From NCBI GenBank assembly GCA_021775965.1, contig JAJFGV010000064.1, forward strand, positions 1 to 64,000: DNA of 64,000 nt, given 5' to 3'. This DNA comes from Alphaproteobacteria bacterium (GTDB lineage Bacteria > Pseudomonadota > Alphaproteobacteria > Micavibrionales > Micavibrionaceae). The notes beneath the pieces are model-generated. The model was not told the origin of the DNA, searched no databases, and saw only the letters and a list, made by a program, of their open reading frames with translations. The first letter of the stretch is position 1. Each line of letters begins with the position of its first letter. A program made the translations under genes and the position numbers. This document shows positions 21,650 through 30,869 of the stretch, in pieces.

Positions 21650-21993
21650 GTTGCGCAGGCCTCATTGTTGTACAATGACGGGACATTAGCATTCTTTATT
21701 CGGGAAAGTAAGAAAAATATTATGAGAAGGGGGCTGGATTAGGCTTTTGCAGGAAAAAGCAGGCGGCTTAGATAGGTTTTGAAGGTGTTCCAAACCGAGG
21801 AATCATTTTGCGCACGGCCATATTCGATGACGTTAATCTTACAATTCTTTGAAAAAACCTTTGGCATCTGTGCGTTTCCGTGAGGTGTGCATAAAATATA
21901 GACGGATGTATAGTTATTATTCTGCTGCATTGCAAATGGTTTGTGTAATTTTTTTAAGTTTTACAGAGCTCCGACTCTCTATATTGTGGCTTT
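21650..21993. other. Intergenic region upstream of dnaG
   Basis: About 340 AT-rich bases between a hypothetical gene and dnaG. Apart from the doubtful 63-residue frame I see no strong hairpin, repeat or RNA gene. A promoter for dnaG must lie here or within that frame, but I cannot place it with confidence. Confidence 0.5.
21739..21930 (-). CDS. Possible small hypothetical protein, 63 aa
   Basis: A short open frame in the gap before dnaG. The product has no recognised domain (ILCTPHGNAQMPKVF near residue 12), ends in a basic stretch and has two cysteines. No ribosome site is evident before the ATG. It is listed because the gap has no other occupant; it may be non-coding or the remnant of a larger gene. 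Confidence 0.3.
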   Translation of the reverse strand: MQQNNNYTSVYILCTPHGNAQMPKVFSKNCKINVIEYGRAQNDSSVWNTFKTYLSRLLFPAKA

Positions 21994-23829
21994 ATGACGA
22001 TTCCCCCGCGTTTTCTGGATGAGATCCGTAACAGACTCTCGTTGTCCGATGTTATCGGCAAGCGGGTCAGGGTCACGCGTGCAGGTCGCGAATTCAAGGC
22101 GTGCTGCCCGTTTCACAAGGAAAAGACGCCGTCCTTTACCATCAATGACGACAAGCAGTTTTACCATTGCTTTGGATGTGGTGCGCATGGCGATGTCATC
22201 GGTTTTGTCATGCAGCACGATAATCGCAGCTTTATCGAGGCGATAGAAATGTTGGCGGCAGAAGCGGGATTGCAGGTGCCAGAGCAAACGCCACAGGATA
22301 TTGAAAAGGCCAAAAAGCAAAAGAATCTTTATAGTTTGATGGAAGAGGCAACATCATGGATGGAAGAACAGCTTTACACCCCTGGGAACAAAGAAATTTT
22401 AACGTATTTGGATGAGCGGGGATTAAAGCGTGAAACACTGGCATCTTTTCGTGTTGGTTATGCTCCCGCGGATCGGCAGGCACTGCGCAGTTACCTCAAG
22501 GCCGAAGGTTATGACGACAAGGACATGATTGACGCGGGCCTGCTAAAGCCATCGGATCGCGGCGGTAGCCCTTATGTTTTCTTCCGTGATCGGATTATGT
22601 TTCCGGTGTCTGATCGGCGTGGGCGGATCGTGGCGTTTGGTGGTCGCGCTATACCGGATCATATGCGTCCGCCGGAAAAGGATGGTTATAAGCCGGCCAA
22701 ATATATCAATTCGCCCGATACGGCGCTGTTTGATAAAGGCCGCATGTTGTACGGAGAATCACTGGCGCGGCAAGCGGCGATGGATGGCCATAGCGTGGTG
22801 GTGACCGAAGGCTATATGGATGTGATTGCCTGTCATCAGGGCGGATTTAAAGGCGCGGTTGCGGGGATGGGCACGGCTCTGACTGAGCAGCAAATCTTGT
22901 CATTGTGGAAGATGGTTTCAGATGAGGAAAAAGTCCCAATCCTTTGTTTTGATGGTGATAATGCCGGGCGCCGTGCGGCCGAGCGCGCGTGCGAACGGAT
23001 CATGCCGATGCTGGCGCCCAATCAAAGCGCGCAGTTTGCGTTTTTGCCCGATGGTGAAGATCCGGATTCGCTTTTGCGTTCTGGCGGCAAGGATGCGTTT
23101 AAGAATGTTTTGTCTGGCGCGATGCCTTTGCTGGAGTTTATCTGGGCCAAACATACCGGTGGACGGGAATTTAAGACGCCGGAAGCACGCGCCGGGGTCA
23201 TCAAAGCCCTGCAAAATGAGATCAAAGAGATTGCTGACCGTGATGTTCAGATCCATTATCAGAGGCTTATTCAGGATAAAATCTCCGAAACCTTCTTTGC
23301 GCGGCGCTATGCCAAAGGTGGCCAAAACCGCCAAAACAAGCCTGTCGTTCCAGGAATGAAGCTGCGCAGTCCGGCGATGCGCGGCGGTGATATTTATGCC
23401 CGCATTCTGGTGGCTTGTGTCCTTAATCATCCCCATATCTATGATCAAGTGGAGGAATCCTTTGGTGGGCTTGAAATTAGGGACATATCTTTGGGCCGTT
23501 TGCGGCAAGCTTCTATTGAGGTTTTGGAGGAAAACCCGGTCCTTGACAGAGGCGCTTTGCATACCCATTTGAAAGAAAAGGGGCTTGAGAGAGAAATGGG
23601 TGACATCCTTAACGAATCCGTCTATGTTCACGCAGCTTTTTCAGGGCCGCGCGCTGATCCAGACGAAGTGGGTCGTAAATGGCTTGCATTTTGGGGTGAT
23701 ATTCAGGGCAAAGCGTCCGAAAATGAGGAGCAGGGCAACTGGAAGAAAGCCTTTTATGCCTCCAATGAGGCCGAAGAAGAAAAGCTGCGGAATATGGTAC
23801 GGGTGCGTGCTTCCGAAAAAGGGTCATAA
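21994..23829 (+). CDS. dnaG: DNA primase
   Basis: Makes RNA primers for DNA replication. The N-terminal zinc ribbon is complete (Cys38, His41, Cys59, Cys62 in CPFH...CFGC). The TOPRIM catalytic domain has VVTEGYMDVIA (near residue 270) and CFDGDNAGRRAAER (near 314), and a C-terminal helicase-binding domain follows. The length of 611 is normal. rpoD follows on the same strand after 78 bases, the classic macromolecular-synthesis order without rpsU. Confidence 0.97.
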   Translation: MTIPPRFLDEIRNRLSLSDVIGKRVRVTRAGREFKACCPFHKEKTPSFTINDDKQFYHCFGCGAHGDVIGFVMQHDNRSFIEAIEMLAAEAGLQVPEQTPQDIEKAKKQKNLYSLMEEATSWMEEQLYTPGNKEILTYLDERGLKRETLASFRVGYAPADRQALRSYLKAEGYDDKDMIDAGLLKPSDRGGSPYVFFRDRIMFPVSDRRGRIVAFGGRAIPDHMRPPEKDGYKPAKYINSPDTALFDKGRMLYGESLARQAAMDGHSVVVTEGYMDVIACHQGGFKGAVAGMGTALTEQQILSLWKMVSDEEKVPILCFDGDNAGRRAAERACERIMPMLAPNQSAQFAFLPDGEDPDSLLRSGGKDAFKNVLSGAMPLLEFIWAKHTGGREFKTPEARAGVIKALQNEIKEIADRDVQIHYQRLIQDKISETFFARRYAKGGQNRQNKPVVPGMKLRSPAMRGGDIYARILVACVLNHPHIYDQVEESFGGLEIRDISLGRLRQASIEVLEENPVLDRGALHTHLKEKGLEREMGDILNESVYVHAAFSGPRADPDEVGRKWLAFWGDIQGKASENEEQGNWKKAFYASNEAEEEKLRNMVRVRASEKGS

Positions 23830-23907
23830 GGATTGGGGTAAGTTTATCTTATCTCTTTGAATTTATAGGGAATCAGGATCTAATCGCGAGATTGGGTTAG
23901 GGACAAA

Positions 23908-25923
23908 GTGAGTAAGAATTTGGCTGTGAGCAAAAAGAAAACAGAAGAAAATCAGGAAACCGATACAAAAAAAGGATCGTTGGCGGCAACGGTCAAGAAG
24001 CTTCTTACCCAGGGCAAGGAGAAGGGTTTTCTGACCTATGAGGAAATTAACAAGGCGCTTCCGGCCGAGGATTTTTCATCAGAGCAGATCGAGGATGCGA
24101 TGGCGACATTTTCGGATGTTGGCGTGCAGCTTGTCGAGAAAGAGGACGATGTTGCCGAGGACGAGTCTGACGACAAGAAGAAGGATAAAGATAAGGATTA
24201 CGAAGCCGGCGGGAATATAGCCGATGACGATACCGGTCGCACGGATGATCCGGTTCGGATGTATCTGCGTGAGATGGGTGCGGTTGAGCTGTTGTCCCGC
24301 GAAGGCGAGATTGCGATTGCCAAACGGATTGAGGCCGGACGCGAATTAATGATCGGCGGGATTTGTGAATCTCCGCTGGCGATTGAATCTATTATTGCCT
24401 GGTATGACGCGCTTCAGAAGGGCGATATTCTTCTTCGCGAAGTTATTGACCTTGATGCCACTTATACTGGCGGACCGGAAGCGGCCATTGATATGACGCA
24501 GGCTATTAATCAGCCTAAGCCTGAGGACAAAGAAGACGAGAAGAAGGTCGACGGCAAAGACAAAAAGGACGGCGAGAAGAAAGACGGCGAAGAAGGCAAG
24601 GACGGCGAGAAGAAAGACGGCGACAGCAAAGAGGCTGACGAAGAAGAAGACAATTCAATATCGCTGGCTGCGATGGAAGAAGAATTAACGCCGCAAGTTT
24701 TTGAGATGTTCGGCAAGATTCAAAAGACCTATAAGAAGATGCAAAAAGTGCAGCTGGAGCGTCTGGATTTCCTACAGCAAGGGAAAGAGCCGCCGCCAGC
24801 CACGAATAAGAAGTACCACAAGCTGACAGCCGATATGGTTGTTCTGATGAACGAAGTGCGGCTTAACAATGCGCGGATCGAACAGCTTATTGACCGTCTT
24901 TATGGCGTGAACCGTGAACTGGTCAGCATCGAGGGTAAGATGCTGCGTATGGCTATGGAGTCTGGCGTCAAGCGCGAAAATTTCCTCGAAGAATATTACG
25001 GCAACGAGCTAGATGCCAAATGGCTGGCACGGGTGAAGAAGCTCAAAGCCAAAGGCTGGACCAAATTCGCCGACAAGAATGTAGCCGAAATCAAAGCTAT
25101 GCGGGAGAAGGTTGGTGCAATTTCCGATGAAGCCATGTTGCCGATTTCTGAATTTCGCCGCATCGTTTCCACCGTGCAAAAAGGTGAGAAAGAAGCCGGG
25201 CGCGCGAAGAAGGAAATGGTCGAAGCGAATTTACGTCTTGTGATTTCAATTGCCAAAAAATACACTAATCGCGGTTTGCAATTCCTTGATCTGATTCAGG
25301 AGGGTAATATCGGCCTGATGAAAGCCGTTGATAAATTCGAATATCGCCGCGGTTATAAATTTTCTACTTACGCAACATGGTGGATTCGTCAGGCGATCAC
25401 CCGCTCGATTGCCGACCAGGCGCGGACGATTAGAATTCCTGTGCATATGATCGAAACCATTAACAAGCTGGTGCGTACATCACGGCAGATGATGCACGAA
25501 ATTGGCCGCGAGCCAATCCCGGAAGAGCTGGCCGAGCGTTTGCACATGCCTTTGGATAAAGTGCGCAAGGTTTTAAAAATTGCCAAGGAGCCGGTCTCGT
25601 TAGAGACGCCAATTGGTGATGAAGAAGATTCATCGCTCGGTGATTTCATCGAGGACAAAAACGCGATCCTGCCGATTGATAGCGCCATTCATTCCAATTT
25701 GCGTGAAACCACGACGCGGGTGCTGGCATCATTAACGCCACGCGAAGAACGGGTGCTACGTATGCGTTTTGGGATTGGGATGAACACCGATCACACGCTG
25801 GAAGAAGTTGGACAGCAATTCAACGTGACCCGCGAGCGTATCCGGCAGATCGAAGCGAAAGCGCTGCGCAAATTGAAGCACCCAAGTCGTAGCCGCAAGC
25901 TGCGCAGCTTTTTGGATACTTAA
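23908..25923 (+). CDS. rpoD: RNA polymerase primary sigma factor (RpoD)
   Basis: The housekeeping sigma-70. Region 1.1 is at residues 25-75 and region 1.2 near 112-145 ([21 protein letters not shown]). A non-conserved region follows. Region 2 near 435-505 carries the -10-binding segment ([15 protein letters not shown]), region 3 comes next, and region 4 carries the -35-binding helix-turn-helix ([20 protein letters not shown]). Residues about 206-250 form a lysine/aspartate/glycine/glutamate-rich low-complexity insert, larger than usual. The start is GTG with an AGGGA site upstream. A tRNA-Ile gene follows after 56 bases. Confidence 0.97.
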   Translation: MSKNLAVSKKKTEENQETDTKKGSLAATVKKLLTQGKEKGFLTYEEINKALPAEDFSSEQIEDAMATFSDVGVQLVEKEDDVAEDESDDKKKDKDKDYEAGGNIADDDTGRTDDPVRMYLREMGAVELLSREGEIAIAKRIEAGRELMIGGICESPLAIESIIAWYDALQKGDILLREVIDLDATYTGGPEAAIDMTQAINQPKPEDKEDEKKVDGKDKKDGEKKDGEEGKDGEKKDGDSKEADEEEDNSISLAAMEEELTPQVFEMFGKIQKTYKKMQKVQLERLDFLQQGKEPPPATNKKYHKLTADMVVLMNEVRLNNARIEQLIDRLYGVNRELVSIEGKMLRMAMESGVKRENFLEEYYGNELDAKWLARVKKLKAKGWTKFADKNVAEIKAMREKVGAISDEAMLPISEFRRIVSTVQKGEKEAGRAKKEMVEANLRLVISIAKKYTNRGLQFLDLIQEGNIGLMKAVDKFEYRRGYKFSTYATWWIRQAITRSIADQARTIRIPVHMIETINKLVRTSRQMMHEIGREPIPEELAERLHMPLDKVRKVLKIAKEPVSLETPIGDEEDSSLGDFIEDKNAILPIDSAIHSNLRETTTRVLASLTPREERVLRMRFGIGMNTDHTLEEVGQQFNVTRERIRQIEAKALRKLKHPSRSRKLRSFLDT

Positions 25924-25979
25924 ACGCTTTATCAATCTATTTGTTCGTATTAAAAAACCGCTTGTTAAAATTTCCCTGG

Positions 25980-26056
25980 GGGCCTGTAGCTCAGTTGGTT
26001 AGAGCAGTCCGCTCATAACGGATTGGTCGGGGGTTCAAATCCCTCCGGGCCCACCA
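25980..26056 (+). tRNA. tRNA-Ile2 (anticodon CAT, lysidine-modified)
   Basis: A complete 77-base cloverleaf: acceptor GGGCCTG pairs with CGGGCCC, the D arm is GCTC...GAGC, and the anticodon stem GTCCG/CGGAT closes the loop CTCATAA. The T arm is GGGGG-TTCAAAT-CCCTC, and CCA is encoded. The anticodon is CAT (26014-26016). The variable segment TTGGTCG matches the minor isoleucine tRNA (C34 becomes lysidine) rather than elongator or initiator methionine tRNA. This identity is inferred, not proven. A second copy of its last 16 bases before the final A lies 85 bases downstream. Confidence 0.9.
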
Positions 26057-26124
26057 TCTCTCGCTGGTTATTTATGCCGTGAGTGCTGCCCCTTTAAGTT
26101 TTATCCTACGCGCTTCGGGACGGG

Positions 26125-26140
26125 TCCCTCCGGGCCCACC
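26125..26140 (+). repeat. Duplicate of tRNA-Ile 3' end
   Basis: TCCCTCCGGGCCCACC is identical to bases 26040-26055 of tRNA-Ile (T-arm 3' strand, acceptor 3' strand, discriminator and CC). No matching 5' half exists, so it cannot fold into a tRNA. Confidence 0.8.
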
Positions 26141-26277
26141 TTAGGTCTTATCCATAAAAGAAACCCATTATTTCATTGAACTTATTTAAAAATCCAAGCA
26201 TTCTTGAAGCTGTAAGAATCTTTACAAAAGCAAGGCCGCAAAAGCCAAGCCGTAGACATTGGAAAATATGAATATCA

Positions 26278-28665
26278 ATGCCCTATAAAAAACGTACAGC
26301 CCTGTCATTATTCTCAATCCTATTGGCTTCGGCGTCTCCGATGGCTATGGCGCAGGAAACCCAACCGGGAGATGCGTGTCTGGTTGGGGAGACCGGGTTT
26401 TTCCGGCGCTCGCGCGATGATAATCCCGGCCCGGCCATAACAGGCCAGAATTTCATGTTTTGTGACGGCACCAACTGGCTCGGTTTTATCCAATATGATG
26501 ATCCGACGGACAGCGTGCTTTTCCGTGCTCCCGCAGCAGTCCCTGCTGACGCTACTTTTGGTAATTCACAATGGTCACTCTGGCTGGATGAAGCCAGTGA
26601 TGAATTTGAGCTCAAGGGTAAAAAATCCGACGGCACTGTGATCAGCGCAACTGTTGGGGGAGGGGGAGGCTCAGGCCTCTGGACCGACAACACGACTTAC
26701 ATCAGCTTTAACAGCGCCCATATGATCCAAAGCGGGCAAACGCTTCCGGCGGTGATGGATGATAACGGCACCCGCATGTTTTTCTATCCCGACAAAGCCG
26801 CCTTCCGCGGTGGGGCAATTTCAGGCGGAGATACTGCCTGGCAGGACGGGAATATCGGCACCGGTAGCTTTGCATGGGGACTTAATGCGGAGGCCAGTAG
26901 CACTCAAAGTGTGGCGATGGGGCAGGGCAACACAGCCAGCGGCTATTACAGCGTTGCCATGGGCCTTAACAACACAGCCAGCCATCGCGCCAGCGTTGCC
27001 CTGGGGCAGGGCAACACATCCAGTTCCTATTACGCCTTTACCATGGGGCAGGGCAACACAGCCAGTGCCTACCACACCATTGCCATGGGCTATGCCAACA
27101 CAGCCAGCGGCACCAGCAGTGTTGCCATAGGGGGCGGGGCCAGGGCCACTGGCCAAGACAGTATAGCTCTAGGAGGCTATTACACCGTGGCCAGCGGCTA
27201 TCGTAGCGTTGCCATGGGGAGCCAGTACGCCTATGCCAGTGGCAGTTACAGTATTGTCCTCGGGCATGACGTAATAGCCGGAAACGGCGTATATGGCAGT
27301 GGGGATGGCGACTACTCCATGGCAATCGGTCTGGGCGCCTCTACAGGAGCATATCCGCAAGTCACGGGAGACAACTCACTCGGGATTTTCATGGGTGATC
27401 AGGTGGGTGTTGATATCACGACATCGAATCTCATGGCGGTCATGGGTGGGAAATTAATTATTGATCCGGATACCACCGCGGCCGCAAACTCGGTGCCAAG
27501 CGGCACGCTGACGGTTGATGTCGAAGGTGATATTGGCGCCGTCAATTTCTGTGATGAAGATGGCGGCAATTGTTTCGCGGCGTCCGCTGTCGGTGGTGGC
27601 GGCGGACTCTGGACAGCCGGCGCCGGCGACATTATTCATTACAATTCCGGGTCGCCCTTGGTTGGGATCGGCACAACAACGCCGGATACACTTCTTCATG
27701 CAGAAGCAGACAATGCGGCAGCAACTGCCGTCACCAATGTTCTCCGTTTAACACACACGACAAGCGGCACACCGAACAACGGTATTGGAGTCGGGATAGA
27801 GTTTGAAGTCGAGACAAGCGCCTCCAACAATGAAGTTGGTGCAACGATAGAAGCTGTGGTAAGCGATGATACCTCCTCCAACGAGGATTTTGAGCTGACC
27901 TTTAACACTATGGATAACGGCACTCTTGCAGAAAGAGTGCGGATCGAGTCGGATGGAACGTTTGGGATCGGTACATCGAATCCTTCCGGCCTGCTGACTG
28001 TCAGTACAGATAGTGATGACGCCGAAGTTTATATCGATGCCGATACCGACAATAATAATGAAAACCAGAACCCTATATTAACGCTGCGTCAGGACAATGG
28101 AGCTAATACCGGTTTTATGAGACTGAATGGCGATGCTGATGATTTTGCGACCGACGCCCTCAAAGATGCCCTGCTGATTGGAACCGGCGATGAAGCCATA
28201 CAGTTTTTTCCAAACGACACCCATGCCGCAACCTTTACCGACACCGGGCTATTCGGGATTAACATGACCAATCCAAGTGTTGAACTGGATGTCACCGGTG
28301 ATATTGAATATACGGGTACGATTGCCGATGTGTCCGACCGGCGTTTGAAAACCAACATCCAAGATTTGTCCGAAGGGCAGCTTGACAAGATTCTTCAACT
28401 TGCAGGCGTGTCATTTAGAATGAAAGACAATATCGAAGGTCATTTGGAATATGGTTTCATTGCGCAAGATGTGCAGCCAATTTTTGGCTCGCTGGTCTAT
28501 GACCGGAGCGAAGACGGCATGCTTTCGCTGAATTATGTTGGCTTGATTGCGCCGATGGTTGAGGCGATCAAGGAACAAAACGCGCTGATTGAACAACAAG
28601 CCACAGTCATCGAGCAGCTTGAAGAACGGCTGAAAGCACTCGAAGACGCGCAATCACCGCAATAG
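26278..28665 (+). CDS. Secreted YadA-head repeat protein with C-terminal S74 chaperone domain
   Basis: A 795-residue exported protein. A Sec signal peptide ends after AMA (residue 25). Residues about 200-350 contain around ten 14-residue repeats of the YadA/Hia head type (pattern SVAMGxxNTASxxx), which form a trimeric left-handed beta-roll. A glycine-rich and beta-rich stalk follows with phage-tail-fibre character. The last 110 residues are a peptidase S74 intramolecular chaperone: SDRRLK (Ser686, Lys691) matches the self-cleavage dyad, and the end is a coiled coil (EQNALIEQQATVIEQLEERL). There is no YadA beta-barrel anchor. Three bases separate it from the next gene. Likely a surface or extracellular trimeric fibre; the ligand is unknown. 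Confidence 0.85.
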   Translation: MPYKKRTALSLFSILLASASPMAMAQETQPGDACLVGETGFFRRSRDDNPGPAITGQNFMFCDGTNWLGFIQYDDPTDSVLFRAPAAVPADATFGNSQWSLWLDEASDEFELKGKKSDGTVISATVGGGGGSGLWTDNTTYISFNSAHMIQSGQTLPAVMDDNGTRMFFYPDKAAFRGGAISGGDTAWQDGNIGTGSFAWGLNAEASSTQSVAMGQGNTASGYYSVAMGLNNTASHRASVALGQGNTSSSYYAFTMGQGNTASAYHTIAMGYANTASGTSSVAIGGGARATGQDSIALGGYYTVASGYRSVAMGSQYAYASGSYSIVLGHDVIAGNGVYGSGDGDYSMAIGLGASTGAYPQVTGDNSLGIFMGDQVGVDITTSNLMAVMGGKLIIDPDTTAAANSVPSGTLTVDVEGDIGAVNFCDEDGGNCFAASAVGGGGGLWTAGAGDIIHYNSGSPLVGIGTTTPDTLLHAEADNAAATAVTNVLRLTHTTSGTPNNGIGVGIEFEVETSASNNEVGATIEAVVSDDTSSNEDFELTFNTMDNGTLAERVRIESDGTFGIGTSNPSGLLTVSTDSDDAEVYIDADTDNNNENQNPILTLRQDNGANTGFMRLNGDADDFATDALKDALLIGTGDEAIQFFPNDTHAATFTDTGLFGINMTNPSVELDVTGDIEYTGTIADVSDRRLKTNIQDLSEGQLDKILQLAGVSFRMKDNIEGHLEYGFIAQDVQPIFGSLVYDRSEDGMLSLNYVGLIAPMVEAIKEQNALIEQQATVIEQLEERLKALEDAQSPQ
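26869..27340 (+). repeat. 42-bp in-frame tandem repeats encoding YadA-head units
   Basis: Diverged tandem 42-base units (14 codons), best seen from 26909 to 27170, where GGGGCAGGGCAACACA recurs several times. The near-identical blocks at DNA level mean unit number can change by recombination without shifting frame. Confidence 0.75.
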
Positions 28666-28668
28666 CTT

Positions 28669-29814
28669 ATGAACACCCCAGCCCCCATTCAGCGCATTGG
28701 TGATACGCCGGTCAAAGAAGAAGATATTCTCAATCGCTTTGACGTTCATTTCACACCCGAGTTTAGGGCATGGCTTTCTGAGGAAAGCATAAGCCTTGCC
28801 TTAACCACATATGAAGGTGGAAAGCTGATTATTGTGGGGCCGGGTTTGAACGGTGAAACAATCGTCAATGAACGTAATTTTGAACGTTGTATGGCGCTGC
28901 ACGTAGAAAAAGATCGCAATATATGGATCTCTACGCATCATAATATTTGGCAGCTGGAAAATGCATTAGAGCCTGGAAAACATTTAAACGACCAATGGGA
29001 TCGCGCATACTTCCCGCGCTCCTCGCATATTACAGGTGGCGTTGATATGCATGAAATAATGAAAGCCAATGATGGTCATCTTTATGGGGTGGTAACCGGT
29101 CATAATTGCATTGCACGGATCACCCATGAAGAAAAAGGCAGTTTTTCGCCCTATTGGAAACCTCCTTTTATAGATGTTGTCCTCCCCGAGGATCGTTGCC
29201 ATCTGAACGGTATGTGTCTGGAAAATGGTGAATTGGCTTATGCTTCGATGGTATCCACATCAAATAAGGCTGGGGAATGGCGCAAAGATCGGGAAGCGGG
29301 CGGCCTTATCATGGATATGCGTACCGATGAAATTGTCGCCGAAGGGCTTTGTATGCCGCACACGCCGCGCATGTATAATGGCGGCCTCTGGTTCCTGGAA
29401 GCGGGCAAGGGGTATCTATGCAAGCTTGATGTTAAAACAGGAGAAGTAGAGCGCGTGTTATGGCGGCCAGGTTTTTTACGCGGTCTTCATTTTTATAAGG
29501 ACTACGCTTTTATCTGTTGTTCCTGTCCGCGCGATAAACATTTTGAAGGCTTGCCACTCGACCAAGAGCTAAAAGACCGCGATCAAGAGGCGCAATGCTC
29601 AATGGATATTATTGATCTTAAAAAAATGGAGTGCCTTCATTCCATTACAATTACTGGGCATGTTAAAGAAATTTACGATGTCGCCATTCTTGAAAACTGT
29701 CGTCAGCCCTTGCTTTACGGTATTTTCGGTGAAGACATTCGTAAAATTGTCGTTTACGGAGAAAATCAAACAGAGCAGGGAGCTTTGGGTAAGCGCTCTA
29801 CCGCTGTAAACTAA
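28669..29814 (+). CDS. TIGR03032 family (DUF4915) protein
   Basis: A 381-residue soluble protein of the TIGR03032 family, probably a beta-propeller. Characteristic blocks are YFPRSSHITGGVDMHEI near residue 110, EDRCHLNGMCLENG near 175, EGLCMPHTPRMYNGGLWFLEAG near 225 and RPGFLRGLHFYKDYAF near 265. No signal peptide is visible. Biochemical function is unknown. It follows the S74 protein gene by 3 bases, so the two are coupled; a role in modifying or handling that fibre is a possible but unsupported idea. Confidence 0.85.
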   Translation: MNTPAPIQRIGDTPVKEEDILNRFDVHFTPEFRAWLSEESISLALTTYEGGKLIIVGPGLNGETIVNERNFERCMALHVEKDRNIWISTHHNIWQLENALEPGKHLNDQWDRAYFPRSSHITGGVDMHEIMKANDGHLYGVVTGHNCIARITHEEKGSFSPYWKPPFIDVVLPEDRCHLNGMCLENGELAYASMVSTSNKAGEWRKDREAGGLIMDMRTDEIVAEGLCMPHTPRMYNGGLWFLEAGKGYLCKLDVKTGEVERVLWRPGFLRGLHFYKDYAFICCSCPRDKHFEGLPLDQELKDRDQEAQCSMDIIDLKKMECLHSITITGHVKEIYDVAILENCRQPLLYGIFGEDIRKIVVYGENQTEQGALGKRSTAVN

Positions 29815-29833
29815 GTTTCTTAAGGAGAAGACC

Positions 29834-30424
29834 ATGAAAAAATATTTTGGCACTTTTATTGTAATCGGCATTATCGCTGTTTTGCTGACGCCCGCCACTA
29901 TTAACGCCGCTCCTTATTTAGCAGGCATAGCGCAACAAGATAATGGACTGGCTCTTCATGTGAGTGACGTTGTGAAGAAGGAGAAATTGAAAGAAGATAA
30001 AATACTTCCTGAGAAAGAACCCGGAAAAGCAAGGCAAGAAAGTCGTAAGAAGCTTAGAGAAGAACTCAAGAATCTTCCCCCAGAAGAGCGCCAGGCTCGG
30101 AGAAAGAAAATGCGTGAAGAGCAAAAAAAGAACGCAAAAAATAAGCCAAGTGAGCCTGTAAAAAAAATAACAGCTGCTGAAAGGGAGCAGAGAAAAAAAG
30201 CAAGGCAGGAAAGGCGCGCAAAGCATAAAAAAGAAACTGTTCAGCTTTCCCCTGAGGAACTTGAAAAGAAAAACGAAGAGCAATTGAAGAAACGTTTGGA
30301 GAACTCTTCACCTGAAGAAAAAGCTAGAGTTTGCAAAAGAAGGCTGGAGCGCTGCAATAAAGCTGCAAAAAATGATGTGGTACGTCCTATATGCGAAACT
30401 GTACAAAAGTTGTGCTCCGTCTAA
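29834..30424 (+). CDS. Exported lysine/arginine/glutamate-rich coiled-coil protein
   Basis: Unrecognised, 196 residues. The N-terminal 27 residues are a Sec signal peptide (hydrophobic core IVIGIIAVLLTPA, cleavage after NAA). The rest is highly charged and helical with repeated blocks such as LPPEERQARRKKMREE, LSPEELEKKNEEQ and SSPEEKARV, i.e. a PEE-x-R/K-A periodicity. Four cysteines in the last 33 residues could form two disulfides in the periplasm. A perfect AAGGAG ribosome site precedes the ATG. It is the third gene of the S74-TIGR03032 run. Confidence 0.75.
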   Translation: MKKYFGTFIVIGIIAVLLTPATINAAPYLAGIAQQDNGLALHVSDVVKKEKLKEDKILPEKEPGKARQESRKKLREELKNLPPEERQARRKKMREEQKKNAKNKPSEPVKKITAAEREQRKKARQERRAKHKKETVQLSPEELEKKNEEQLKKRLENSSPEEKARVCKRRLERCNKAAKNDVVRPICETVQKLCSV

Positions 30425-30869
30425 AAAATATAGCCCTATATTAGAACGTCTGCAAACAAAGCGATGTTTTGTCCCCCTTTATAGAATGCGAACAACGCGA
30501 TGCGTTGCTTGTGCCCATTGGGGTGCTTGTGCCCATTGGGGTGCTTCGCGGCTTTTCTAAAATCTTGAAATTTCATTGCTGCACTGCGGGACTTGCGCGC
30601 AAGATTCTCTCTTTCTTTGAAAATGGCCAAAATTAGTCAATTGTGGAATGCGACTCTCAGAGTCGATTTGCGGGCTATGGGGGTATTTTTTAGGCATTTT
30701 TTGCTATAAATGTCGTATTTTTACAGTTGACTTCCGTTTAAAAGTGTAAACTTGCGCGAAATCCCAAATAGTGCTAATAATACTTCAATTATATGGCCAA
30801 TGAGCCGCCCCCAGACTGCATTGCAGCAATATTCAAACAAGGGCGACCCGTTAACGGAAGGATTGAGCC
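30425..30869. other. Intergenic region with tandem repeat and palindromes
   Basis: About 445 bases without a credible gene. It holds an 18-base tandem duplication (30507-30542), a perfect 12-base palindrome CTTGCGCGCAAG (30592-30603) and CGACTCTCAGAGTCG (30651-30665), symmetric about one base and operator-like. The promoter of the downstream exported protein should lie at its right end, but I cannot place it. Confidence 0.6.
30507..30542. repeat. 18-bp tandem duplication
   Basis: Two exact copies of GCTTGTGCCCATTGGGGT side by side, with the first four bases of a third copy following. It is intergenic. Confidence 0.85.
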
